DNA of 64,000 nt from Halioxenophilus aromaticivorans (GTDB taxonomy: Bacteria > Pseudomonadota > Gammaproteobacteria > Pseudomonadales > Cellvibrionaceae): the NCBI RefSeq assembly GCF_042850945.1, contig NZ_AP031496.1, positions 682,001-746,000 of the forward strand, written 5' to 3'. The position numbers and the translations under genes are program-made. Below the pieces are notes generated by a model that made no database searches, was not told the origin of the DNA, and worked only from the letters and a program-made list of their open reading frames with translations. This document shows positions 34,506 to 42,826 of the stretch, piece by piece; position 1 is the stretch's first letter, and each line of letters begins with the position of its first letter.

Positions 34506-35206
34506 TGAGGGTGGCGGCCAAAGTTAGAAAGGCTACATCCTAATCCTAAGGGGTAGAAAAGCAATAGTTAGGGCTTGGGTTTTTGGAGGACGCAGTCGCT
34601 GTGTAGGAATGCTGTGGCGCCGAGCAAGGGTAGTGTGTGCGTTGTCCGCGTTGCGCTTTTGTCGCTTCGCCGTTAATTAGAGATTAGTATTGTAGTTAGC
34701 ATGATTTTTTTCTTGCGATAAAATTCAAGCGTAAACTTCAGATGTTGTTGCCGTTCTTACTACGTGCTAGAGGTTGCGGTCTTCACTTTAGCCGGTGCTC
34801 CGATTAGGTGGGAGTATGGCGCAGTAAATTCAGCTAGTGAATTCTAGCTCTCTAAACCCGATCAAGGCGTTATGCCAACTTGATACTCTTTATTAAAATG
34901 TGCCCTAGAAGAAGTTTCATAATTTAGCTGCTTAGAATCGATCTTTGTGTCTCGATGCTAGCAATATCCTCATGATGTATAAAACCCCTTCTTTAATCTA
35001 ACGGCTTTGAAGGCACAAGATTGCGCTTATATTAGCGTCGAGCGGCGTGAGAGCCCTGGTGAGATTATTGGTTCGGAGAATTACTTTTTACATGGTGGAG
35101 AGATAATTTGGTGTTGAACGGGTATTACTGTCATGTTTAAATATAATGTCAGACTAATATATTGATTTAAACAAAGGTCAAGAAACATCGGAAAGGAGCT
35201 TATAAG
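34506..35206. other. AT-rich gene-free stretch left of the orphan gene
   Basis: About 700 bases with no supportable gene on either strand. Base composition turns clearly A+T-rich relative to the flanking operons. It has short palindromes, such as AGCTAG-TGAATT-CTAGCT at 34832-34849, and the longer inverted repeat at 35134-35173 just before the orphan gene. I see no transposase or integrase remnant. Confidence 0.5.
35134..35173 (+). promoter_or_regulatory. inverted repeat over a TATAAT box ahead of the orphan gene
   Basis: TGTTTAAAT (35134-35142) and its exact complement ATTTAAACA (35165-35173) are 22 bases apart. A perfect TATAAT at 35142-35147 lies between the arms. The right arm ends about 33 bases before the ATG, ahead of a good GGAAAGGAG site. 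This looks like a promoter with an operator or a leader hairpin. Confidence 0.5.
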
Positions 35207-36016
35207 ATGAATATTAAACGTTTGTTGATGCTGATACCATTCATACTGGTCTCCCAGCAGACATTGGCTGAAAAGCTATATATCTGCGATTTGAGTTGTG
35301 ACAGTTCTGGCAAACTCGCTAGACAAATCGCTCCCAAATTGAAAGAGGGAACAATATTTTCTGTGGTTAATATCATCAACTATACGGCTAATACCTACAG
35401 GGTGAAAGTAGTAAGGAAACCACACGGGATTGAGCTTTATACTTACCAAATCGTGGCTACTACAACCAAGTCTCGCAGTGCGATTGCAGATATAGAGAAG
35501 GCAGCAATTCAATTTTTGAAACCTTATGCAATACCAAGCTCAGTCACCCCTTCTGCCTATGATATGTTGCAAAGTAGTAGTAGTAAATATGGCGTTGCGC
35601 TGCATCTGAGAAACAACCTTAGCCTTGCGGACAGGTTGAAATCTTTTTCTTCGCGTATCGCCAATAGAACTGGAATTTCTGATTTTGACTCGAAGATTGA
35701 AGTGGAATTTGGAGATGGTACTGTTGCTGAATTTGAGTTTGATGGCTTAGATTCTCATAAACGCTGGAAGTTTAAATATGTGCCTGGGTCTTCTAGGGAT
35801 TATGAGGGCAATGAAGTTCCGGAACAAAGACAGAGTGTCCCAGGTGTGTATCAGTTTCCGTCCTATTCGATACAAACCTCTTTTATACGATATGTAGATA
35901 GAATGTTTGGCATCAATACTTTAAGTCCAACAGCATGTTCTGGATCATATGTTGTCGAATGTTCCTTTGAGTCTAACGGCGAAATTAAATGTGTTGCGAA
36001 ATCATTCTGCCGATAA
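35207..36016 (+). CDS. secreted orphan protein, function unknown
   Basis: 269 residues. A signal peptide (IKRLLMLIPFILVSQQTLA) is cut before EKLYIC. The mature protein has paired Cys near the start (YICDLSC) and three or four near the end (TACSGSYVVEC, KCVAKSFC), suggesting disulfides. Codon use is A+T-rich (many AAA, ATA, TTT), unlike the flanking operons. The N-terminal layout of a short strand, a Cys pair and a YRVKVV strand recalls small secreted proteins seen in xanthomonads and relatives, but I cannot name a family. It stands alone between two gene-free AT-rich stretches, which suggests recent gain. Confidence 0.7.
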   Translation: MNIKRLLMLIPFILVSQQTLAEKLYICDLSCDSSGKLARQIAPKLKEGTIFSVVNIINYTANTYRVKVVRKPHGIELYTYQIVATTTKSRSAIADIEKAAIQFLKPYAIPSSVTPSAYDMLQSSSSKYGVALHLRNNLSLADRLKSFSSRIANRTGISDFDSKIEVEFGDGTVAEFEFDGLDSHKRWKFKYVPGSSRDYEGNEVPEQRQSVPGVYQFPSYSIQTSFIRYVDRMFGINTLSPTACSGSYVVECSFESNGEIKCVAKSFCR

Positions 36017-36277
36017 TTTCTAAAGTCATAATTAAGCGCTAAAGGCTGGGAGAAATGTAGAGAAAGCTCTTGGCATGCATACTTTTTAAATGTAAAAAGT
36101 ACCGGAGTGGTTGGCTGTTGTATCGGTCGTTTATATTCCTCCAGGTACGCTTATAGTTGGAATCATTACGGCTTGGTAATTTACTTGTGGTGAACATGGT
36201 TCGATCATTCGTTAAATTTTCTCTAGGTCATAGCGTCAAGCTAATGCTCCATGACTTTTAAGTTTATTCGGCTTGTT

Positions 36278-36300
36278 ATGCTCTCACTAGCTGAGAGCAT
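36278..36300. terminator. 9-base-pair stem-loop in the AT-rich stretch
   Basis: ATGCTCTCA and TGAGAGCAT around the loop CTAGC, a perfect 9-base stem, followed by AATTAAAT without a T-run. It could be a terminator or part of a structured RNA. Confidence 0.4.
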
Positions 36301-36369
36301 AATTAAATCTCAACTCAAGGAGAGCTAATTGTTTGACTTAGTAAATGTCGGCTTTAATTTAGTTACAAA

Positions 36370-36394
36370 GTGGCGATGTTTCATCGTGAGCCAC
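36370..36394. repeat. two-part stem-loop
   Basis: GTGGC pairs with GCCAC, and inside it GATG pairs with CATC around TTT, with GTGA unpaired on one side. It lies 22 bases before the next inverted repeat. Confidence 0.45.
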
Positions 36395-36416
36395 AAGGTC
36401 TTTAGAGAGACTGCTG

Positions 36417-36463
36417 ATTGCACAGAAGCTGACAATGCGAGCTTGGTAAACAATCTGTGCAAT
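36417..36463. repeat. 10-base inverted repeat with 27-base spacer
   Basis: ATTGCACAGA (36417-36426) and its exact complement TCTGTGCAAT (36454-36463). Inside, AGCT at 36427 can pair with AGCT at 36440, giving a nested structure. It may be an operator, a small structured RNA or the trace of a mobile element. Confidence 0.5.
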
Positions 36464-36623
36464 AGGTGAATGCGATGTCGCTAACTTGGCTTAACGTATT
36501 GGTTGTAACCGATTGTATATGAGTGTTTATAAGGCTATTCTTTTACATCTGAAGTTTACCCCGGCCAACCCTTCTTTCAGTGGCCGCAGCTTGGACATGG
36601 CGGTCATTACTTTTAGGGCAGCT

Positions 36624-38198
36624 TTACATTGGCGAGGCGGACAATAAAGTCTGTGTGTATTCAGACTTTGGATGATGCCAAACATTCTCCACCAGCCCTT
36701 GCTCCATCAGCACTCCGTGTTTTAGCACGATCACTCGGTCGCACAGTTTTCTCACCACGCTTAAATCGTGGGAAATAAACAGCATGGAAAGGTCGTGTTT
36801 ATCCACCAAGAATTGCAGCAGCTCCAAAATTTGCTTTTGGATGGTGACGTCCAAGGCTGAAACCGGTTCGTCGGCGACGATAAATTCCGGTTTGGTGGCC
36901 ACGGCTCGGCCAATGGCTATGCGTTGGCGTTGGCCGCCGGAAAACTCGTGGGGATATTTGCGAACAAAGGCCCGGGCCAAGCCCACATCATCCATTAACT
37001 GCAATACTGCTTTATTCAGCTCAGCACCTTTGGCGATGCCGTGCAATTTTATGGGCTCGGCCAGTGTGTCGTAGATGGTCATGCGGGGGTTGAGCGAGGC
37101 GTAGGGATCTTGGAAGATCATTTGCATTCGGCGGCGGTAGGGCTTGAATGCCTTGGGGGATTTGCTGTTGATTTCCTCGCCGTGGAAAACAATGTGGCCC
37201 TGGGCCGAGGGCACCAGATTTAAAATAGCACGACCAATGGTGGATTTGCCGGAGCCGGATTCGCCTACCAAGCCAAGAATTTCGCCTTGGTGTAAATCAA
37301 AACTGACGTGATCGACGGCGCGAAAGCTTTCGCCTTTGGAGTGGAAATCCACGCACAGGCCATCCACTTTAAGCAGATTTTTCGGCTCATCTGGGTTGTG
37401 CGGATTGTCTTTAGCGCCCTCAGGAATGGCGGCCAGCAGTTTTTGGGTGTAGGTGTGCTGGGGGTTGTCAAACACCACCTGGGTGTTGCCGGTTTCGACC
37501 ACCTTACCTTTTTCCATAACGATAACGTCATCGGCCAAATCTTTTACCACGGCCAAATCGTGGCTAATAAAAATAACGCCGATATTGCGCTTTTGTTGCA
37601 GCTCTTTAATTAAGACCAATATTTGCTTTTGGATGGTGACATCCAGCGCGGTGGTGGGCTCGTCGGCGATTAACAGTTTGGGCTCGGCAATTAATGCCAT
37701 GGCGATCATCACGCGCTGCCGCATACCGCCGGAAAACTCGTGCGGCCAAGCGCTGTAGCTGGCCTCTGGGTTGCGCAGGCCAACCTCGCGTAATAATTCT
37801 ATGGCCTGAATTTTGGCTTGCCCCCGGGCGATGCCTTTGTGATAAATAAGCGGCTCAATTAATTGCTCACCAACGGTGAGGTAGGGGTTAAGGCAGGTCA
37901 TCGGGTCTTGGAAGATCATGGCGATTTGGTTGCCACGGATTGTCCGCTTGTGGGCCTCGCTGGCGGTGATTAAATCGGTACCTTCAAAATGTGCGCTGCC
38001 GCCGTCTATGCGCCCGGGTGGCATGGGCACTAAGCCCAAAATGGAGTAACAGCTTACCGATTTACCAGAGCCGGATTCGCCCACAATAGCCAGTGTTTGG
38101 CCAGAGTCTACGGAAAAACTGATATCGTCCACCGCCTGGGTTACGCCATTGCGGGTATGAAAACTGATGGATAAATTGTTTACGTCTAACAGTGCCAT
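36624..38198 (-). CDS. oligopeptide ABC transporter, fused ATP-binding protein (OppD-OppF)
   Basis: 524 residues with two full ABC ATPase domains in one chain, as in YejF. The first (1-260) has Walker A GESGSGKSVS, signature EFSGGMRQRV and Walker B LLIADEPTTALD. The second (about 275-523) has GESGSGKSTIGR, EFSGGQRQRIAIG and FIVADEPVSALD. It energises import of peptides across the inner membrane. Last gene of the oppA-B-C-DF operon, starting 12 bases after oppC. All catalytic motifs are intact. Confidence 0.95.
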   Translation of the reverse strand: MALLDVNNLSISFHTRNGVTQAVDDISFSVDSGQTLAIVGESGSGKSVSCYSILGLVPMPPGRIDGGSAHFEGTDLITASEAHKRTIRGNQIAMIFQDPMTCLNPYLTVGEQLIEPLIYHKGIARGQAKIQAIELLREVGLRNPEASYSAWPHEFSGGMRQRVMIAMALIAEPKLLIADEPTTALDVTIQKQILVLIKELQQKRNIGVIFISHDLAVVKDLADDVIVMEKGKVVETGNTQVVFDNPQHTYTQKLLAAIPEGAKDNPHNPDEPKNLLKVDGLCVDFHSKGESFRAVDHVSFDLHQGEILGLVGESGSGKSTIGRAILNLVPSAQGHIVFHGEEINSKSPKAFKPYRRRMQMIFQDPYASLNPRMTIYDTLAEPIKLHGIAKGAELNKAVLQLMDDVGLARAFVRKYPHEFSGGQRQRIAIGRAVATKPEFIVADEPVSALDVTIQKQILELLQFLVDKHDLSMLFISHDLSVVRKLCDRVIVLKHGVLMEQGLVENVWHHPKSEYTQTLLSASPM

Positions 38199-38210
38199 AA
38201 ATCGCTCGCG

Positions 38211-39095
38211 TTAATCTTTGGAGGCTCGTACATCCAAGGCGTCGCGCAGGCCATCACCCAGGAAATTCAGCGAAAATAAAACTAAAGATAAAACCAAACC
38301 GGGGAAGATTAGCAGCCAAGGGTATTCTTCCATGCTCTCTACCCCAAGCGAAATCAACACGCCCCAGGAAGACTGCGGTGGCTGAATTCCCAGGCTAAGG
38401 AAGCTCAAAAAGGCTTCTAGCAACATAACATTGGGAATGGTTAGGGTGGTGTATACGATCACCGGCCCCAAAGCGTTGGGGATAATGTGCCGCCAAATAA
38501 TGGTCCGTTGTGGTAGGCCAATGGATTGCGCGGCTTCGACAAACTCCAGCTGTTTTAGGGTTTGTACCTGGCCACGGACGATGCGCGCCATGGTTAACCA
38601 TTCCACTGCGCCAATGGCCAAAAACAGCAAAAATAATGACCGGCCAAATACCACCATTAATAACACGATAAAAATCATAAAGGGCAGGGCGTAGATGATA
38701 TCCACCAAGCGCATCATTACGGTATCTACCCGGCCGCCGGCGTAGCCGGCAACAGCGCCGTAGGTGACGCCAATTATCAAGGCTACTGCGGTGGCGATGA
38801 GCCCGACCATGAGCGACACTCGGCCGCCGTACAGAATACGGGTTAATAAATCCCGGCCCAGGGTGTCGGTGCCCAGCCAGTGTTGCGCCGAGGGGCCGGA
38901 GGCACCCAGGGCTAGGTTTTGCTCCTCGTAGCCGTAGGGGGCAATCCAGGGGGTTATTAAACACAAAAAGGTAACGCACACTAAAACAATTAAACCAAAA
39001 ATGGCCAGTTTGTTGCGGCGTAGGCGTATCCAGGCATCGGCCCACAGAGAGGTGCCGGCTTCGTATTGGTCTAGGCTGAGGGTTTCACTATTCAT
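38211..39095 (-). CDS. oppC: oligopeptide ABC transporter permease OppC
   Basis: 294 residues. The N-terminal OppC_N helix (LAIFGLIVLVCVTFLCLITPWIAPYG) is followed by the loop HWLGTDTLGRDLLTRILYGGRVSLMVG, diagnostic of OppC/DppC. Then come five or so further helices with the EAA-like loop EAAQSIGLPQRTIIWRHIIPNALGPV that contacts the ATPase. The ATG overlaps the oppB stop by four bases. Confidence 0.95.
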   Translation of the reverse strand: MNSETLSLDQYEAGTSLWADAWIRLRRNKLAIFGLIVLVCVTFLCLITPWIAPYGYEEQNLALGASGPSAQHWLGTDTLGRDLLTRILYGGRVSLMVGLIATAVALIIGVTYGAVAGYAGGRVDTVMMRLVDIIYALPFMIFIVLLMVVFGRSLFLLFLAIGAVEWLTMARIVRGQVQTLKQLEFVEAAQSIGLPQRTIIWRHIIPNALGPVIVYTTLTIPNVMLLEAFLSFLSLGIQPPQSSWGVLISLGVESMEEYPWLLIFPGLVLSLVLFSLNFLGDGLRDALDVRASKD

Positions 39096-40024
39096 TTGCC
39101 TTTCACCTCCGCACGTAGGCGTGGGTTCAGGTAAGCGGCCAGCACATCGGATAGCAAATTAAACAGCACAATCAATCCTGCTAAAAAGACGGTGGTGCCC
39201 AAAATAAGGGTGTAGTCGCGGTTAAATGCGGCTTGCACATAAAGCCGGCCCAAGCCGTGTATTTGAAACACCGTTTCGATAACAAAGGAGCCGGATAAAA
39301 TGCCGGCAAAAGCCGGCCCAAGGTAGGCGACCACGGGTAGCATGCCGCCTTTTAAACCGTGTTTTAGCACTACCATGATTTCTGGTAGGCCCTTGGCGCG
39401 AGCGGTGCGGATGTAGTCTTGGGACAGTACTTCTAACATGCCACCTCGGCTAAGCCGCGCCACATAGGCCGCATAGGCGGCACCCAAGGTAAAGCTGGGC
39501 AGAATTTTATCGCCGGGTAAATCGCCCCAGCCGGAGACCGGCAGCCACTCCAGCCAAATACCAAAAATCAGCATTAGCACCGGCCCCAATAGAAATGTGG
39601 GCATGCAGATGCCAATCATGGCGGTGGACATGGGTATGTAATCCTGGGCGGTGTTGGGCCGCAGTGCGGCGATGATGCCGGCGGTGCCACCCAATGCCAG
39701 GGCTACTAAAATGGCGTATAAACCCAGCTCGGCGGTGACTGGCAAACCGGATGCGATCAGTTCGTTAACGCTGCGGCCGGGGTATTTAAACGAGGGGCCG
39801 AGGTCGCCGGTAAATAAATCACCCAGATAAGAAAAATACTGCACAATCAAGGGTTGGTCTAGGTTGTATTGCGCCTCCAGTGCTTTACGCACGGTTTCTT
39901 CAACCTGCTTTTCGCCATCAAAGGGGCCGCCGGGGGCAAAGCGCACTAAAAAGAAGGTGACGGTAATCACCACTAAAACAACGGGGATGGCTTGTAACAG
40001 CCGTATCAAAAAAAAGCGGAGCAT
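39092..40024 (-). CDS. oppB: oligopeptide ABC transporter permease OppB
   Basis: 310 residues. Begins FFLIRLLQAIPVVLVVITVTFFLVRFAPGGPFDGEK, the typical OppB/DppB first helix and periplasmic segment. Six membrane helices in all. The EAA-like coupling loop is YIRTARAKGLPEIMVVLKHGLKGGMLPV. It sits 3 bases after oppA and overlaps oppC by four. Confidence 0.95.
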   Translation of the reverse strand: MLRFFLIRLLQAIPVVLVVITVTFFLVRFAPGGPFDGEKQVEETVRKALEAQYNLDQPLIVQYFSYLGDLFTGDLGPSFKYPGRSVNELIASGLPVTAELGLYAILVALALGGTAGIIAALRPNTAQDYIPMSTAMIGICMPTFLLGPVLMLIFGIWLEWLPVSGWGDLPGDKILPSFTLGAAYAAYVARLSRGGMLEVLSQDYIRTARAKGLPEIMVVLKHGLKGGMLPVVAYLGPAFAGILSGSFVIETVFQIHGLGRLYVQAAFNRDYTLILGTTVFLAGLIVLFNLLSDVLAAYLNPRLRAEVKGK

Positions 40025-40027
40025 GGT

Positions 40028-41725
40028 TTAGTTTCCGACGCTGACGTATTTCCAGTAGTACTTGTCCAAATAGTTATTGCTAAAGCCTTTCACGGAGGGG
40101 CTGAGCAAATATTTGGTTTTGTAGGTGTAAACCGGCACAAAGGGTAGATCGGTCATGATCATGGTTTCGGCCTGGTAGAAATTCTCAAAGCGTTCGGCTT
40201 GGGTTTTGCTGCCAGGTATTGTATGCAAAATGTAGTCGTCGTATTCTGGCCGTTTGTAGCCGGAGCGGTTGTTGCCGTTGGTAGAGAGCCCCAAATCCAA
40301 AAAATTCATGGGGTCGACCACATCGCCAATCCAGCCTGCGCGGGCCATGTCGTACTGCAGGCGGTTGCGGCTGTCGATGTACACCTTCCATTCCTGGTTG
40401 GTGAGGGTGATATCAACATTCAAATATTTTTTCCACATCTGCTGCACGGCCACGGCAATTTTGCGGTGGGATTCGTTGGTGTTGTACAGCAGTTCAACGT
40501 GGGGGAAGCCTTTGCCTTCGGGGAAGCCGGCTTCGGCCAGCAAGCGTTTGGCCTCGTCTGGGTCAAAATCAATTAAAACCGGGGGCTCATAACCGGCAGC
40601 GCCGGGAGGGGTTAGTGTGTAGGCGGCATCCACCACGCCGTACATCACTTGGTGTACCAGAGCTTCGCGGTCAATGGCCAAGGCCAGGGCGCGGCGCACG
40701 CGCACGTCGTCAAACGGCTTGCGGGTTACATTAAATTGGTAATAGTAGGTGCCCAGGTAAGGGTTATTACGCAGCAGCTCCGGGTGTTCTTTTTTGTAAT
40801 CGGGGAATTTATCCAGCGGGATTTCAAAGGTTTTATGCAGCTGGCCAACGCGGAACATGCGCTCTTCGGTGGAGAAGTTTTCTACTGGGTAAAAGTAGAT
40901 GGCGTTTAGCGCAACGTTATCGGCGTCCCAGTAGTGCGGGTTTTTTTCCAGCTTCACGTAGTGGTAGATTTTCCATTCCGCTAGGCGAAAAGGGCCATTG
41001 CTTGCCATATTGCCGGGGCGAGTCCAGTCGGAGTAGCGATCGGTCATTTCACCGTATTTAAGCACTACGTGTTTGGGTACGGAGTAATACGAATGGTGAT
41101 CCAGTAGCTGCAAGAAATAGGGCGTTGGGTTCTCCAGCTCGACCTCCAACGTGCGTTCATCGATTACTCGGATACCCACTTGGCTGAAATCGTCCAATTT
41201 GCCGGTGCCGTAGGGCTCAGCGTTTTTGATGGGGAACATCATGTAGGCGTACTCGTTACCCATTTTAGGGTGTAGAGCGCGTTGCCAAGACCACTGATAA
41301 TCGGCGGCGGTGATGGGTGTGCCATCCGACCACTTGGCGTTTTCTCGGATATAAAATCGATAGGTTAGGCCGTCCTCGCTGATCTCCCAGCGCTCGGCCA
41401 TGCCCGGGGCCGGAGTGAGTTCTTTGGGGTCTGCGCTGACCAGGCCCTCAAACAAGCCCATGGAAATATTATTTTCGGGCACCCCGGTGTGCACTTGCGG
41501 GTCCAGGGTTTGTGGCTCGGAGCCGTTGGCGGCGTGAAATTCGCCCAGCCGGTTGCCTTCTTCCACCCGGGTTTCGCCCGGGCTGCAGGCGGCCAGTACA
41601 AAACTGGCTAGGCACAAGAAAACCCATTGCCAACAGTATTTAGAGTTGCGATGCGGTCGGCCAAAAAGGCCCGAATTGTTAAGGTAGTTTGGGTTCATAG
41701 GCGATTGATGGTTGATGAAACTCAC
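40028..41725 (-). CDS. oppA: oligopeptide-binding lipoprotein OppA
   Basis: 565 residues from a GTG at 41725; an ATG at 41698 is an alternative but has a poorer ribosome-binding site. The N-terminal lipoprotein signal QWVFLCLASFVLAACSPGE has lipobox LAAC. The binding-protein body has EPQTLDPQVHTGVPENNISMGLFEGLV, WSDGTPITAADYQWSWQRALHP and RRALALAIDREALV, all typical of the OppA/MppA group (SBP_bac_5). The lipid anchor is unusual for the E. coli protein but common elsewhere. It is the first gene of the operon. MppA-type members bind murein tripeptide, which would suit the Mpl pathway, but this cannot be shown here. Confidence 0.94.
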   Translation of the reverse strand: MSFINHQSPMNPNYLNNSGLFGRPHRNSKYCWQWVFLCLASFVLAACSPGETRVEEGNRLGEFHAANGSEPQTLDPQVHTGVPENNISMGLFEGLVSADPKELTPAPGMAERWEISEDGLTYRFYIRENAKWSDGTPITAADYQWSWQRALHPKMGNEYAYMMFPIKNAEPYGTGKLDDFSQVGIRVIDERTLEVELENPTPYFLQLLDHHSYYSVPKHVVLKYGEMTDRYSDWTRPGNMASNGPFRLAEWKIYHYVKLEKNPHYWDADNVALNAIYFYPVENFSTEERMFRVGQLHKTFEIPLDKFPDYKKEHPELLRNNPYLGTYYYQFNVTRKPFDDVRVRRALALAIDREALVHQVMYGVVDAAYTLTPPGAAGYEPPVLIDFDPDEAKRLLAEAGFPEGKGFPHVELLYNTNESHRKIAVAVQQMWKKYLNVDITLTNQEWKVYIDSRNRLQYDMARAGWIGDVVDPMNFLDLGLSTNGNNRSGYKRPEYDDYILHTIPGSKTQAERFENFYQAETMIMTDLPFVPVYTYKTKYLLSPSVKGFSNNYLDKYYWKYVSVGN

Positions 41726-42142
41726 AGTAGTAATCCGTGCCTTAAAGCCCAGGGTTTACTGGCAGGCAAGTTTGGTTGGCTTAACAGCAAGGGGGATGAG
41801 CGAGTAGGGCAGTGAATAAGCCTGTCATATTGGTTGATAGTGGTTGAGATAATCACTTCCGCACAATGCGGCCCTTTATGGTGTTAGTTGCAGTGGACGA
41901 GGTCGCAATTGCGTCTGGCCACGGGTTTATTCTGGCTAAAGACAGGGGCGTCCACAAGGCACCGCCAGTAAATAGGCAAAATTATGGACGGCTTCTTTAT
42001 AATAAATGCCTAATATGGGGCGCATGCAAATAGGTAGCCGTTTATACACTGGCTCGGCGCTTAGCGTGGTGCAAACAAAAGACGAGCCAACGCTTAAGCC
42101 CTTCATTATTAATTGCCGTAAACGCTTGGCGATGGGGATATT
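41726..42142. promoter_or_regulatory. divergent control region of oppA and the LysE-type gene
   Basis: 417 bases without a gene. TATAAT at 41998-42003 could be the -10 for the LysE-type gene, but its -35 is poor. The opp promoter must lie in the left half. Confidence 0.4.
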
Positions 42143-42787
42143 GTGGATTTATATATTAGTTTTTTCCTGGCCAGCGTACTGCTGGCGATAACACCGGGGC
42201 CAGATAACATCTTTGTGTTGGTGCAGTCCTTGGCCCAGGGTGCCCGGGCGGGAATCGCTATCACACTGGGGTTGTGTACCGGGTTGGTGGTGCACACGTC
42301 CTTGGTGGCCTTTGGCGTGGCAGAATTTATTTCGCAAACGCGGTTGGCTCTGCCCATCTTGGCCTTGTTCGGCGCGGCCTACCTGGGGTATTTGGCCTGG
42401 ATGAGTTGGCATGCGGGTCTGGTGCAGGTGAATGCCTCCTCCGACGGTCAGTCAGCTTCGGTCAATGGTTGGCGCTTGTATGGCCGCGGCGTGGTGATGA
42501 ATTTAACCAACCCCAAGGTGTTGCTATTTTTTTTGGCGTTTTTACCGCAGTTTGTGCAAGGCGGCGTGGCGGTGGCGCAGCAAATTTTTGCGTTGGGCGG
42601 GGTGTTTATCGTGGCGGCTTTGTTGGTGTTTTGTGGCATAGCGTTAGCTTGTGCCAAGGTGCAGCCGCTAATTAATCATCAGGGGGTGGGGCAGGTTTGG
42701 CTCAACCGAGCGGTTGCTTTGGTGTTTGCTTTATTAGCAGTGCGGTTAATTTGGGTCGCGGTAAATTTGCTTACCGCAACCCAATAG
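42143..42787 (+). CDS. LysE/RhtB-family amino-acid exporter
   Basis: 214 residues from a GTG. Six membrane helices. The first helix and signature LYISFFLASVLLAITPGPDNIFVLVQSLAQGARAGIAITLG is diagnostic of the LysE/RhtB superfamily. NLTNPKVLLFFLAFLPQFV is the second conserved segment. It exports amino acids or their analogues; the substrate is not predictable. No LysR/ArgP-type regulator is adjacent. It converges on deaD with 39 bases between. Confidence 0.92.
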   Translation: MDLYISFFLASVLLAITPGPDNIFVLVQSLAQGARAGIAITLGLCTGLVVHTSLVAFGVAEFISQTRLALPILALFGAAYLGYLAWMSWHAGLVQVNASSDGQSASVNGWRLYGRGVVMNLTNPKVLLFFLAFLPQFVQGGVAVAQQIFALGGVFIVAALLVFCGIALACAKVQPLINHQGVGQVWLNRAVALVFALLAVRLIWVAVNLLTATQ

Positions 42788-42826
42788 CACGCCCATCGCA
42801 TTTCGATCGGCGTTTTCTTTTAACGA

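Larger units (their letters stand above)
36017..36623. other. AT-rich gene-free stretch right of the orphan gene
   Basis: About 600 bases without a gene. It contains three separate stem-loops (36278-36300, 36370-36394, 36417-36463) and a short CTTTTT / AAAAAG hairpin near 36085 that could end the orphan transcript. No coding remnant is visible. Confidence 0.5.

Noticed and set aside
34995..35120. Integron attC-like core sites (ATCTAAC and GTTGAAC) near the orphan gene
   Set aside because: The 7-base consensus is degenerate and expected by chance in 700 bases; no matching inner boxes or integrase were seen.
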